A stretch of DNA of 64,000 nucleotides from Leishmania infantum JPCM5 (GCF_000002875.2 NC_009397.2:374501-438500); one strand, 5' to 3'. Positions 18,933 through 30,205 are shown, counted from the stretch's first letter. Program-made: numbers and translations. Notes: a model not told the origin generated them from the sequence alone.

Positions 18933-21783
18933 TTCAAAAAAGAAAGTATATATACACACGAAAGGCGGAGAGAGAGAGAGAGATGCAAAAGCACAAGAAC
19001 AGCAGGAGATCAGAACAACACGCAAACGCCGAGCGGTGAAGAAAGTAAAAAGAGTGAGCGAGTGAGTGAAGCGGGAAAACCAAAAAGTGAAAATAGCGCT
19101 TAATGGCGGCCGGGAATGTTAAGGTGTGCGAGCAGACGGAGAGAAAGACTCAGAGACCGGCAACCAAGGAGAACAGGGTGTCTGAGGGGGAAGGGGAGAT
19201 GATCACAGTTAGACTGAGGCGCACACGCACTCACGAAGGCACGATCAATTAGTAGTAACCGTAAGACCAGAGAGAGAGATGCGATGAGAGGAGGGGCGAG
19301 TGAGCAAGAAGAGGTGAAGAAAAAGTGTCTGCTGTTGTTTTTCTTCATCTCAGAGCCTTCTCGTCTCCCTTCCTTATTCCGCTAATCCCACTCTTGCTGT
19401 GTCCGTGTGTGTACGTGCGCTGCTGCTGCTGTCACCGTGCATCGTGTAAGAGTGTGCTATTGCTCTCTTCCTCTTCCGTTGACGTTACCTTGAACAAGTT
19501 AACCTCGATTGTCTTGGGAGGGAAGGGTGGGGGGAGAGAAGAGGTGATGATAGAGGGGAGATGAGGGCAGCGAAAAAAAAAAGCAAGGCATAAAAAACAG
19601 TCGATTACAATCAACACGGTGTGCTTAAAAGTCAGGGGACACTTAAAAAAGAAACATGTATCACACAAACTCGAAATTAAGACAGAAAAAAAGAAAATCG
19701 AGGGTCGACAGTAGGTAGGAGGAGGAAAGAGGGTGGTGGTGGTGGTGGAAGACGAGAAAGGTACTGGGGAAAAGAAGGGAAGTGCAAGAGAAAGCATACG
19801 AACACACACACACACACGCACCCCCATAAAAAAAAGAAGGACGATCGGCGAATATGAGTCGAGTACACCAATCGACACGCAAAAAGAAAAGCCAATGCAG
19901 GCGTGTGAAAGTTCAGAAAGCAAAACGAAAAGAGCTCAACCGTGAAAAATTAGTCTAAGCACGCACGTGCGCGCGCCCAATGTGGTGCAGGATGATGACC
20001 TCACTCGTGTTTGCATTCCTGTTGCTTTTTTTGTTTTATATATGGAGAAACTACCACTCCTTTCTTTTTTTACTCCAAAAATAAGAGACAAACCCTACAC
20101 ACTCGAAGACGGATGATCTCCGCTGAGTTCTTTCGCGTGTCTTCAGCAAGTGTGTGTGTGAGTCGGAGAGGGAGAGGAGCTGTCCTCTGACGGCTGTTTC
20201 CACCTCTTCATCTTCCCCTCTTACATTATTGTCTTCTTTTCGGGAGGGGATTAGTAGGGCATACACAGCTCCTCACGCATTCTCTTTTTCCACTTGCAAG
20301 AGCTTCACACGTTTTATTTTGCCAGTTGTTTTCTTATTTTTTATTTTCGCCACGTCTCTCTCTCTAGACCCCAACACAACCCGCATCCACTTCGATCTTC
20401 ACTTTTCCTCTTCTTCCTCTATCACCGGGCCCCTTCTTGCGAGGCGGAGAGGTCGTTGTGTGTGTGTGTGTGGGAGGGAGGAGGGGGGAAGAGAGGGGTT
20501 CGTAAGATGTGGTGAGGTGGCGAGTGTGTGTAAGGGGTTAGCGAGCTCGCTCTCTTTTTTTTTCTCTCACGCACCTTGCTGACGGCTTGCGTTTCTTTTT
20601 TTTGTTGTTGTTGTTTGCCCGCTCTGGTTTTGCTCTGTCGCTTTAGTCGTCGTGTTCCGTCACTGTCCACCAGCGTCGAGATGGATGGATGGATGAGCGG
20701 ATGGGGGTGGATGGAGACATATATATATATATATGCGTGTGTGTGTGTGGTTTGCGCCCCTTCGCTGTTGGTGTGGCTGTCGTTCTCCGTCGCTCCGTGT
20801 TTCTGTGTGTGTATGTGTGTCGTGTGTATCGTGCGACGCTGCCACCCATCACCTCCGCAAAACAACAAACAAACACACACACACACAAGCACATACACGC
20901 ACGTCTCCTCCTCGTTTTGTTTCGTTGTCCAGAGAGGACCGAAAAAGAAAGAGAGGAGCGAAACACGTCCGAGGGAGAAAAGCGACCACATGATGGAAGC
21001 CTGAAAAGCCAACAAGAAAACAACAAGGAGGGAGGGGGCGCATGTGGGTGGGGAGGGAAGGAGGAGCAGATCAGGCGAAAAGCAGCACGGGAACAAATAG
21101 AGAACCATGGCGTGCATGATCAAACACGACGAAGAACCCAACCAAAAAACAACAAAAGAAGAAAGAGACGCGCCTTGCTGAGTTCATCACTCGGGAAGAG
21201 GGGGAGGGGGAGGGGGAGGGGAGAAGCATAAAGTAGCACAAAGGAGAACACGGCCCACAAAAGAAAAAAAAAAGGAAGGGCAGAGGGAGGGAGGGGGAGG
21301 GGGAGGGGGAGGGTGGGTAGAGGGAGGTGGAGTACAAAGACAACGAAAAAAGAGAGAAAGAAACGAGAACACACAGGCAAACACATGAGAAACGAACAAC
21401 GAAGACAGGTCAACTTAACGAGGAAGACAATATAAAGCGTGAACCAACGAAGAAAAAAAAAGAGAGGGGGAGAGAGAGGGAAGAGGCTTTTTGTGTGTGT
21501 GTGTGTGCGTGTCTGTAGGTGTCTGTGTGTGTGTGTGTGGGTGTGTGTGTTATTCGATCAACGTTGTTGCTGTGGGTTTATATATATATATATCAGATAT
21601 ATATGTAATAGTGAATATATATACATATATATATGTGTGTGTGTTCTTTCGTGTGTACGTGTGTTCGCGCGTGGCACCGTACGCATCCTTTCTTTGTCTG
21701 CACGTCTCCTCGGTGCTTCCTCTGGTTTTGGCTTCGCTCCTTGTACTCTCCGTCTCATATTACTTCTTCTGCGAGGGCGACGA

Positions 21784-21799
21784 GCACACACAGACACAG

Positions 21800-21832
<33 letters not shown>

Positions 21833-21862
21833 CACACCTACAGACAGACACACAGACATACA
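21784..21862. repeat. CA-rich microsatellite
   Basis: Imperfect CA/CAGA dinucleotide tract on the plus strand, close to the NT3 stop codon. A TG-rich tract lies at about 21493-21550 with TA runs between, so the two can face each other as a long imperfect inverted repeat. Confidence 0.85.
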
Positions 21863-22094
21863 GAGCAGGTGTACCAGCAATAAGAAAAGGCGAAGCAACT
21901 AAGACGCGGTGGGGGCCGACGGGTGGAGTCAGAGAGGTTGAGAGAGTGAACGACAGTGTGTGCGGTGGTCGTCGTCACCTTTTTTTTCCTGTGTCGCTTA
22001 CACACACACACACATGCTCTCGCCCCCTTGACCTCGAGCCTGCCGCTGCTGCTGCCGCCGCTGCCTCGTGCCCGCGTTTCATTTTGCATTGTGC

Positions 22095-23600
22095 TTAGGG
22101 CAGGAAGGGCACGATTGCCATCGCCAGCATGGCGGACAGCGATGCACCAGCGAGGAGCGCGACACCCATCAGCTGACCGGCCATCACGCGCTGGCCCTCC
22201 GTGCGCAGGCGTGCGTCGATCGGGCCGAACACCATCGAAATCGCACCGAAGAAGCCGTTCGTGAGGCCGAGCAGCGCAAAGAACACGTACGGGGCCGGGT
22301 GGCCAGGGATGTACTTGAAGATGCACAGGAAGGTCAGCGGAATGAAGATGAAGCGGCACCCGACGCCAATAAAGAGCACCAAGTGCGAGGGCCACAGGAA
22401 CTTCACTGAGGATAGCCAGCGGCCGGTCGCATCACCGCAGTTGTACAGCAGAATCGCGATGGTTGCAAACCACCTGTCCGCGCGGTCGACCGGGATCATG
22501 AGGGACGGCAGGATGAGCAACGAAACAAAGAAGTTGCAGAAGCAGGCAACCATGAGAGGCCAAATGAACTTCACCACAGGCCACGCGCGCGTGCGCTGCA
22601 GCTGCTCCGAGGTGGTCAGGTTGCGGTCGTCAGCGTTGCTGTCGCTGTAGGTGTCGCCAGCCTGGCGGCCCACCACCCGCACCTCGTCGCACTCGCTCAG
22701 CTCGTCAGAGCCACCCGCGCCCTCGGCCTTGCGGCGCGCCTTATCAGCCTCCTCGTCGACGAGATCGCCGTAGATCTCATTGCCCTTAGCCGCCGGATTG
22801 GTGGTAAAGGGTTGACGCTGGTTGCTGCTGCTGAGGGTGGCGTTCAGCTCCTCCTGGGCGGCTTTGTTGGTCTCCTCGACGTCCAGGCCCTTTGCGGCGT
22901 CATTGGCCCGCTTGATGGCACGGAACTCACCGACGTGCTCCTGCGCATAGGAGTTGAAGCGCAGCGAGAGCGCCATGGCGAGCGCAACACCCATGAAGCC
23001 GAGGGCGAGGCTGAAGTAGAGGTACGCCTGGCGGAGCACCGAGTCGTACGTGTCCTCCATGGACGCCTTGATGATGCACTGCAGCGTCGAGGAAATCACA
23101 CCGGAGAAGCCGCAGCCGAACATGATGGCGGACATGAACTTCGGCGGCATCGTACCCACCAGCGCGTAGCACGTCGCCTCCAGGTAGGACTTGCCCACGC
23201 CAGCCGCGATGGTCACGATGAAGAAGGCGACCATGGCGCCGACCTGCGACACGCCCCCGGCGGGAATGACCAGAATTACGAACACCTCCACCATCATGAG
23301 CGTCAGGGCCATGAAGAAGCGAAAGGAGAGGGAGAGCTTGCGCGCCCACGGGGTCAGCACCGTTGGGCCGACCAATGCCTGCGTCACCACCGACGCCACG
23401 TTGTAGAAGGTGAGAATGTTATTCCAGAAAATGGGGCTGTTCGGCTTCGCATTCGGGTCTCGGGTTGCGTACTTGTAGTAGTCGAGCATGTACGCCGGTG
23501 CCGATGCGAGGGCATTCAGCGGCATGAGCATCGAAACACCGAGGAGCACGCACGTGGCATACACGTACAGCTCCGCCAGGGAGGAGAAGTTGAGGATCAT
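22095..23600 (-). CDS. NT3: Equilibrative nucleobase transporter (ENT family), NT3-like
   Basis: 501 residues, eleven predicted membrane helices: six in the first 210 residues, a hydrophilic loop rich in charged residues at about 215-325, then five. The N-terminus (helix VLLGVSMLMPLNALASAPAYM) and the LDYYKYATRDP stretch are typical of kinetoplastid ENT transporters. The sequence resembles Leishmania NT3, which imports hypoxanthine, xanthine, adenine and guanine at the plasma membrane for purine salvage; the NT3 name is from recollection of the family and the neighbouring ADSS gene. A pyrimidine-rich tract ending in CCCTAG lies about ten bases before the ATG on the minus strand, a candidate splice acceptor. 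Post-transcriptional control by purines is known for L. donovani NT3 and is inferred here. Confidence 0.9.
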   Translation of the reverse strand: MILNFSSLAELYVYATCVLLGVSMLMPLNALASAPAYMLDYYKYATRDPNAKPNSPIFWNNILTFYNVASVVTQALVGPTVLTPWARKLSLSFRFFMALTLMMVEVFVILVIPAGGVSQVGAMVAFFIVTIAAGVGKSYLEATCYALVGTMPPKFMSAIMFGCGFSGVISSTLQCIIKASMEDTYDSVLRQAYLYFSLALGFMGVALAMALSLRFNSYAQEHVGEFRAIKRANDAAKGLDVEETNKAAQEELNATLSSSNQRQPFTTNPAAKGNEIYGDLVDEEADKARRKAEGAGGSDELSECDEVRVVGRQAGDTYSDSNADDRNLTTSEQLQRTRAWPVVKFIWPLMVACFCNFFVSLLILPSLMIPVDRADRWFATIAILLYNCGDATGRWLSSVKFLWPSHLVLFIGVGCRFIFIPLTFLCIFKYIPGHPAPYVFFALLGLTNGFFGAISMVFGPIDARLRTEGQRVMAGQLMGVALLAGASLSAMLAMAIVPFLP

Positions 23601-25133
23601 CTTGCTGTACTAGGGCGAGGAGGAAAGCCGTTTTTCTTGTAGAGCTTCAACAACAACAAGACGTAAAGCAAGACTGGTCCGTGATGGACTTCCACTTCTG
23701 TAGTATCCTTGAGGGAGGGAGGGGGGGGGATTGCCTCTTAGGATTATGTGCGCTTGAATCGCTTGGTCGTCGTCTACCTCTTTTCCGATGCGTGCTCTCC
23801 CCACTGGTATCTCCAATATAGCCTTCACGTCTTTTGCGGGAAGAGAGAGAGGAGGGGCGAGATGGGTGTGGAGGGCTGCTGATGCACACGTCTCTGCGGT
23901 TTAGTGAAGATGCGAAGAGACTGTGTGTGTGTATGTGCGCTCACGTAATTCTTCGTCGCTCTTTCTGCTATCAACGAGAAAGAGGGATTCGGGACGCAAA
24001 ACGAGAAGGGGGCGTGATGGCGCGTGGTACACGCGAGGGCTACAGAAATGAGGGAAAGACGGAGAGGGGGCAGAGGCGGGGGAACACGGAAGCGGACTTC
24101 TTGTGCGAGAACAAAACGCGGTGAGCTGGCGAGAAAAGAAGGAAAATGACTGAATAGGACGGCGGTGAGTACGCCGAGTGGAAAGAAGGGGTGGGGAGTG
24201 GGGCGGTTCGAGGTGGGAGGAATGCGTGGTGCGCAGCGGAAGAGGCGGAGACGGCGGATAAGCGCGGCGGTTGCACCAATTCGCACACCCATACACGCAA
24301 AAACACCCGAGCAAGAGACGAGAGAGAGGGAGGGAGGGGGATAAAGAAATCGGTCAGCGTGAAACACAGACATGGAGACGGTGTAGGAGGCGCGGGCGAG
24401 AAAGGAAAGATGAAGGCGGAGGTGGACCCCTCTCCACACAGGTCCAGCCACACCGCGGCCCACGAGTCTAAGTGGAAAATGCCCGTGTCGCGATTCTCCT
24501 ACGCTCTGCCCGCCGCCTCCCTCTCGTTTGCCTGGTCACAGCCAACGCCACGCTCAAACACGCACACGCACACCAAACATCACATGCGTTCAGGGATGCG
24601 TGCTGGAGTTGATGCTGGAGGCAGCGGGGCACTGTGCCAGTGGAGGCGTGAAGAGGAGGAGGGGGGCCAGGCCCATGCACGCAAGAGTCCATCCTCATCG
24701 TCATTATCCCTTCGCCGCTGTCCTCGCCGGTGGGGGGGGTGGACGATATACTCATGTCGTCTTTCGCTTTTTGCGCGTTGGTCGTGAGGAAATAACGAAC
24801 GAAAACAGCTAAACTGAGAAAGGAAAACAGCTGTAGAACACGAGAGAACCACTAAAGCGGAGCCCGTCCCGTGCGACACACGCACACCCACTCACAGAGA
24901 GAGGGAGGGAGAGGGAGACCGGCCAAGAGACAGACACACACGCACGCGCCTACGCGGATGCATGCAAATAACGTGAAGCGATTTGGGGAAAGGCACAGCA
25001 AAAGCACAGAGAGGGCCGAGAGGGGAGAAGCGCTTCACACACCTCAAGCACCTCTTCTCGAACCCTCACAGTCCACCCGCTAAGTCGCTTCAGAGTCACA
25101 AACACGCACACACGCACGCGTGTAATCGCCTCC
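23601..25133. other. Spacer between RPS4 copy 1 and NT3
   Basis: No gene seen. The minus strand is pyrimidine-rich at 23830-23870 and 24020-24350. A GC-rich block at about 24420-24760 might be a strongly degenerate retroposon, but I could not support that. Confidence 0.55.
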
Positions 25134-25955
25134 TCACTTGCGGGCCTTGCGGGCACCACGAGCTGGCGCGTTCTTGCGAGCCTCGGCCGCGATCAGGCGC
25201 TCCTCGCGCTCCTGGATCACATTCATGCGCAGACCCTGCTGCTTCGGCACCGTTACCTGCAGGTGGTTCAGGTCCTTGCCGATCACGAAGATGTTCGCGG
25301 CGCGGGTGGCGAACTCGGCGCCCGACGCGTCCTTCAGGTGCGCAATGTTGAACGCACCGGGGTGGCACTCCACCTTCACGATCTCGCCGATGCGGCCGCG
25401 GTTGGCGCCGCCGGTCACGATCACGGCCTTGCCCTGGCGGTTCTTGATCAGGTCCACGCACTTCTTCTCCTTGACGTTGTACACGATGGTGTCACCAATG
25501 GAGGTGTGCGGGTCCGGGTAGCGGATGCGGTGGCCGTCGTGCGTCACGGCGACCGGCACGCGGCCGGTGGCCGTGTACAGATTCACCACCTTCATCAGCT
25601 TGATCTGCGCCTCCGCCTCGGACAGGCTCACCAACGCGAAGCGGCCCTTGACGTCGTACATCAGGCGGAAGCGGTCGCCCGTCTTTGGGATCTCGACCAC
25701 GTCCATGAAACCGGCGGGGTACTTGCCGTCGCGGCGCGGGTGGTTGTCCACGTGCACCAGACCCTGGCGCAGGATCATCTCACCCTCGCGCGCGTTCAGC
25801 GCGTACTTCAGCCGGTTGCGGATGATCACCAGCAGCGGCAGGCACTCGCGCAGCTTGTGCGGACCCGGACGCGGACGCGGCGCGAACACGCCGGTCAGCT
25901 TGCTCAGCATCCAGTCCTTGGGCGCATACAAGCGCTTGAGGTGCTTCTTGGCCAT
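25134..25955 (-). CDS. RPS4: 40S ribosomal protein S4 (eS4), copy 1
   Basis: 273 residues, the usual eukaryotic eS4 length. Begins MAKKHLKRLYAPKDWMLSKL as in the family. An S4 RNA-binding segment covers about residues 40-105, the central RPS4 domain follows, and a KOW-type segment with VIVTGGANRGRIGEIVK lies near residue 180. The tail is basic (GARKARK). A component of the small cytosolic ribosomal subunit. The encoded protein is identical to that of copy 2 at 27790-28611, and identity extends 32 bp past the stop codon and 13 bp before the start, after which the flanks differ completely. The open frame upstream of 25955 is microsatellite-derived and not coding. Confidence 0.98.
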   Translation of the reverse strand: MAKKHLKRLYAPKDWMLSKLTGVFAPRPRPGPHKLRECLPLLVIIRNRLKYALNAREGEMILRQGLVHVDNHPRRDGKYPAGFMDVVEIPKTGDRFRLMYDVKGRFALVSLSEAEAQIKLMKVVNLYTATGRVPVAVTHDGHRIRYPDPHTSIGDTIVYNVKEKKCVDLIKNRQGKAVIVTGGANRGRIGEIVKVECHPGAFNIAHLKDASGAEFATRAANIFVIGKDLNHLQVTVPKQQGLRMNVIQEREERLIAAEARKNAPARGARKARK

Positions 25956-27789
25956 CTTTGTGGGAAGAACGTGTTCTACTGATGTTCTGTGAGGAGGAGA
26001 GCGAGAAACACAGAAAGAAGAGGGGAGAAGAGTAAGGTCGAAAAGGCCGAGGAGGAGAAGATGGGCACCAACACCTGCAGCAGCACACACGTGGGTAAGG
26101 GCATATATAATAATAATAATATATATATATGCGTGCGAAAGAGGCAATGCAGCATACCAGAAGGCGATATAGAAGGCGAGCAAGAGAAGAGACGAGAGCG
26201 GAGAGCGGGAGAAGGCGCCACCACGGAGGGCACAAGAAGAGGAAGAAGGCGAGGCAACCAGCACCCCCCCTTCGCCTTCTTTGCGTCCCCCCTCCCCACC
26301 GCAGCTTCCCATACCAATACTTCACTCTCGACCCTCGTCGTACTCCGGTCTTTTTTTCCACGGAAGTGGTACCATCCACTCGCCTGAGCTGTCGTTGTCG
26401 CGCAACAGCGGCCTCGGTGTGAGTAACTATCCCTATATATATATATATATATATATGTATATACATATACGCGTGTGGGAGAGGGAGCGACAGAGACAGA
26501 GGGATTCGTCTCGCCGCTGCTGCTGCTGCTGTGGTGGGTGCTGTGTTGTGTTGTGTTGCAGGTTTGTTTGTTTGGCGTCGTTGGCTTGGTCGCGTGAAAT
26601 GAGCAAAGAAAAAAAAGAACGAAAAGACGAAGGAGGACGACGCAGACACACACACACACACACAGACCCCTCCCCCCTACCCCACCCCCAAGCGGTGAGG
26701 GAGAGGAAGAAGAGGGGGGAAGGGGGAGCGACCTTGGGAATGCCGCTCGTGCCGAACCGTCGGCTAACGAGCAAGAAAACAAAAGAGGGCGCGCGCGTAC
26801 TGGATCGAGACACGAGAGAGCGAGCTGCCTGCAGGGCGGGTGAGCGTGTGTGTGTATTGGGGGGTCAGTGATGTGCAGTGCAGTAAGTGGTGGATGGGGC
26901 GTGTACATGACCTTGAAAGAACGTCACTCGCGAGCAGAGAGGGCGCGAAGAAGAGGAGGGCGAGCGTGACGAGAGAACTGCGACGGCGCAAAATGAAGCT
27001 GGACAGCACCACAGAAGGCGCGGGGGAGGGTGGGGCGCAACAGCCGCGGTGCAAGCGCGCATGCGAGGGAGAGGGACGGAGGAGCAGGAAGACAGGCCCA
27101 ACGAAACAACGAAAAGAGGGAGAGGGGTAGCGAGGTGCACCTGTGGAGAGAGGAAAACTGCAACACATGTGCCTCCTTTACCATACAGGCTTACGTATGT
27201 ATTGCATTTGCGTGCTCCTCTTCCAATGCAGCCGCGGACTACATCCTACGCCCCCCCCTCTTCTCCTTTTCGATAATATGATCACTACCTTCGGTGCTCG
27301 ACCCTGTCCCTTCCATCTCCAGCGAACCCCCCCGTCCCTTCGCCGTGCGCGCAGACGGGCAGGCACACAAACCAACGTACCCCTCCCTCTTCCTCTCTCG
27401 TCACTCATCAGCAGCATTCCTCGTCGTCCAAATGGATGCACCCACGCCAGACACGAAGCGAGCTCCTCCCTCTCCAACCGGCAACCCCTGACGACGGCGC
27501 TACCACCACTCCTCCGCACTCGCTCTGCTTCGCCAACCCCCTCCCTTCCCACACTATCACCCTCGCTCTGTCTCCATCCTTCAAAGACACATCCACGCTT
27601 GTACACAGTAATCCACACACGCGCACGCACTCCCTTTCCTTTCTCGTTGTCCTTTCCACTCGCAGTCTTCCGCGGCGGCGGGCGTGACACCCGCGACGAT
27701 TAACGCTCTGTGGGCGCCGATGACCGTGAAGCTGTGCGCACGGCGTCACACGCACACACACGCACACACGCACGCGTGTAATCGCCTCC
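25956..27789. other. Spacer between the two RPS4 genes
   Basis: No gene. Contains the splice region of RPS4 copy 1, TA runs at 26102-26130 and 26432-26466, a CTG-type run near 26515-26533, a CA run near 26645-26663 and purine-rich plus-strand DNA. The lower part should be the 3' untranslated region of RPS4 copy 2. Confidence 0.6.
25987..25988 (-). promoter_or_regulatory. Candidate trans-splice acceptor of RPS4 copy 1
   Basis: On the minus strand a long pyrimidine tract (about 26034 down to 25990) ends in CCTCCTCACAG. The AG here would give a 31-nt RPS4 leader after spliced-leader addition. It is the first AG after the tract. Inferred from sequence only. Confidence 0.6.
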
Positions 27790-28611
27790 TCACTTGCGGG
27801 CCTTGCGGGCACCACGAGCTGGCGCGTTCTTGCGAGCCTCGGCCGCGATCAGGCGCTCCTCGCGCTCCTGGATCACATTCATGCGCAGACCCTGCTGCTT
27901 CGGCACCGTTACCTGCAGGTGGTTCAGGTCCTTGCCGATCACGAAGATGTTCGCGGCGCGGGTGGCGAACTCGGCGCCCGACGCGTCCTTCAGGTGCGCA
28001 ATGTTGAACGCACCGGGGTGGCACTCCACCTTCACGATCTCGCCGATGCGGCCGCGGTTGGCGCCGCCGGTCACGATCACGGCCTTGCCCTGGCGGTTCT
28101 TGATCAGGTCCACGCACTTCTTCTCCTTGACGTTGTACACGATGGTGTCACCAATGGAGGTGTGCGGGTCCGGGTAGCGGATGCGGTGGCCGTCGTGCGT
28201 CACGGCGACCGGCACGCGGCCGGTGGCCGTGTACAGATTCACCACCTTCATCAGCTTGATCTGCGCCTCCGCCTCGGACAGGCTCACCAACGCGAAGCGG
28301 CCCTTGACGTCGTACATCAGGCGGAAGCGGTCGCCCGTCTTTGGGATCTCGACCACGTCCATGAAACCGGCGGGGTACTTGCCGTCGCGGCGCGGGTGGT
28401 TGTCCACGTGCACCAGACCCTGGCGCAGGATCATCTCACCCTCGCGCGCGTTCAGCGCGTACTTCAGCCGGTTGCGGATGATCACCAGCAGCGGCAGGCA
28501 CTCGCGCAGCTTGTGCGGACCCGGACGCGGACGCGGCGCGAACACGCCGGTCAGCTTGCTCAGCATCCAGTCCTTGGGCGCATACAAGCGCTTGAGGTGC
28601 TTCTTGGCCAT
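27790..28611 (-). CDS. RPS4: 40S ribosomal protein S4 (eS4), copy 2
   Basis: 273 residues, protein identical to copy 1. The shared block runs 27758-28624 (867 bp), so both copies share the coding region and only a few flanking bases. The same S4, RPS4-central and KOW-like regions are present. Paired ribosomal protein genes kept identical by conversion are common in trypanosomatids, where gene dosage substitutes for promoter strength. Different flanks mean that the two mRNAs have different untranslated regions. The frame is open far upstream to 29541, but that extension is Ser/Cys/Arg low complexity crossing the splice region and is not coding. Confidence 0.98.
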   Translation of the reverse strand: MAKKHLKRLYAPKDWMLSKLTGVFAPRPRPGPHKLRECLPLLVIIRNRLKYALNAREGEMILRQGLVHVDNHPRRDGKYPAGFMDVVEIPKTGDRFRLMYDVKGRFALVSLSEAEAQIKLMKVVNLYTATGRVPVAVTHDGHRIRYPDPHTSIGDTIVYNVKEKKCVDLIKNRQGKAVIVTGGANRGRIGEIVKVECHPGAFNIAHLKDASGAEFATRAANIFVIGKDLNHLQVTVPKQQGLRMNVIQEREERLIAAEARKNAPARGARKARK

Positions 28612-28643
28612 CTTTGTGGGAAGAGCGTTGCGGGGGCGTCGAG

Positions 28644-28645
28644 CT
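28644..28645 (-). promoter_or_regulatory. Candidate trans-splice acceptor of RPS4 copy 2
   Basis: A pyrimidine-rich stretch on the minus strand (about 28667 down to 28650) is followed by GTCGAG. Use of this AG would give a 32-nt leader, nearly the same as for copy 1 although the sequences differ. Inferred. Confidence 0.45.
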
Positions 28646-29871
28646 CGACCGAGAAATGAGGGGAAGGTGTTGCGTTCCTCTTGCTTATGTGCAGCGCGAG
28701 TCGGGCCGAAGCGTGTGTTGCGCGCGCACGTGTGTATGTTTGAGGGGGGGGGGAGCGCGCACAGAGGAGCAGCAAGGAGGTAGGTGAGGAGCGAGGTAGG
28801 GGTTCGAAGAAAGGTGGTTGAGGTATCGATCGAGAAGAATAATATGCTTATTGCGACTGCGATGAGATGCCATGGCAGAAGGGGCGGTGATGAAGAACAC
28901 CTGACAACAGTACAAGACGTTGCACGTGGTCCATCCCCGCCTCTTGTAACGGCAGTGCATGTCTGGGGGGTGTGCGCGTGTTCCATACTTGGAAGAGCAC
29001 AAATTACTGTTGAAGGCCGCTTTTCTGTTATACACAGCGTATATGTATCTGTGTATATGATGTTGCGACGATGTTGCTGCCGCGTTGCGGCAGGTCTCTT
29101 CGTTGTGGTGGGCAGATGGTGGAAAAGCGAGCCGTTATATACTCGCGGGAGACAGAGGCAGAGGGATGGGCTTCGATAAGAAAGGGATGCACATGTGTAA
29201 AGGCCATGCACGTAGGCCAATATAGCAGCCATGTTGGCCCGCAAGAGACGCAGTTCATACAACGAAACAGACAAGCGAGGTGGGAACGATAAGGAGAGGA
29301 GGAGACACGTGCGTGCACTTGGGATCACGAGCTGATCAACGGTTACGGGGGTGGTGCACACACACGCACTCACAGAGTAAAAAGGAAAGGCGGAACTACC
29401 AGAAGAGGGAGATAACGGAAGAGACGTCGGTGATAGCCGGAAGACTACACCCGGTAAGGTGTGTGCGTGCCTGCTCCCCCACCCCACACCACCCCGCTCT
29501 CTCTTTCTCTCCCGTTTTATTTTGCAAGTGGCTCCTTGCACTCGTCAAACGGGCTACAAACGTGGCCTCACCTTCAGCCTCCCGCTCTGGGTGCCTGCAC
29601 ACACTACCACCAGCACCACGACCGCTCGAGGCCCATCTGCAGGCCCAGCCAGCATCCAGCCCGTCACGATGCCTCAGCGACTCTTGGGGTTGCACTGCGT
29701 TCTGTTTTTCTTTTTCGCGCGTCGCTCGCTGTATTTTGACGGTGTCTTCTCGCGCACGTCTTCCCACGCGTGCAGAAGTGCGATCACCGAATACGCGTCG
29801 CGGACGGGAAGTGGAGAGGGACATGTTCAAGCACGGACACACGGCGGGCAAAAAAAGTCCGAGGCACAGGC

Positions 29872-29889
29872 GGGGCGGGGCGGGGCGGG
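29872..29889 (+). repeat. GGGGC tandem repeat, G-quadruplex motif
   Basis: Four consecutive G runs (GGGG three times, then GGG) separated by single C on the plus strand, which is the template strand for the minus-strand transcription unit. The motif lies in the 3' flank of the thiamine pyrophosphokinase gene. Confidence 0.8.
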
Positions 29890-30205
29890 TGGTCGGCTTC
29901 GTGAGCGCCGATAAATGGCCGCTCCCGTACAGCATCGGCGAAAAAAAGGAGTCGAGCGTGGGGAGGGCGTGGCGAGTCGTGGACGGTAGTGCGGCAAGCC
30001 CACAACGCATTACCAGCTATCCGTCGACGCACAGAAGACTGCCGTTCGTTTCGTTGAGCCGGCGTGCTCGAAAGCCTAAAATGCGAGGAAGCACTGTACA
30101 CAGGCGTCATCTGCCATCATCACTAGGAACGCCTTCAGTCACATTCCGCATCCCTTTGCCCTTCGCCCACCTGCCATGGTCTGATGCCTTCCGCTCTCGC
30201 TGTCC

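Larger units (their letters stand above)
17095..22094. other. 5-kb gene-free region downstream of the NT3 transporter
   Basis: No coding frame with protein-like composition. The region is AT-richer than its surroundings and full of CA/TG and TA microsatellites, homopurine runs, two G-rich runs (21193-21220, 21285-21315) and two long perfect inverted repeats (17814-17880, 18867-18932). It is most likely a very long NT3 3' untranslated region plus the bL27m leader. In L. donovani, NT3 expression responds to purine supply through a short conserved stem-loop in its 3' untranslated region; I could not identify that element with confidence here. Confidence 0.6.
28612..30205. other. Spacer between thiamine pyrophosphokinase and RPS4 copy 2
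   Basis: No gene seen. Holds the splice region of RPS4 copy 2, a CA run near 29358, and a GGGGC repeat at 29872-29889 with strong quadruplex potential. Mostly the 3' untranslated region of the pyrophosphokinase transcript. Confidence 0.55.

Noticed and set aside
18435..19025. 196-codon minus-strand frame and neighbours
   Set aside because: Pure CA/TG and pyrimidine repeat translation (His-Thr, Cys-Val, Ser-Leu).
22812..23642. 276-codon plus-strand frame
   Set aside because: Antisense shadow of NT3; Arg/His/Glu-rich composition and no family resemblance.
24420..24790. GC-rich block resembling a second SIDER element
   Set aside because: Only vague similarity to the candidate at 15180-15730; I could not point to a shared phrase long enough to support it.
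25263..25982. Plus-strand frame of about 240 codons, repeated at 27919-28659
   Set aside because: Antisense shadow of the two RPS4 genes; repeated only because the genes are duplicated.
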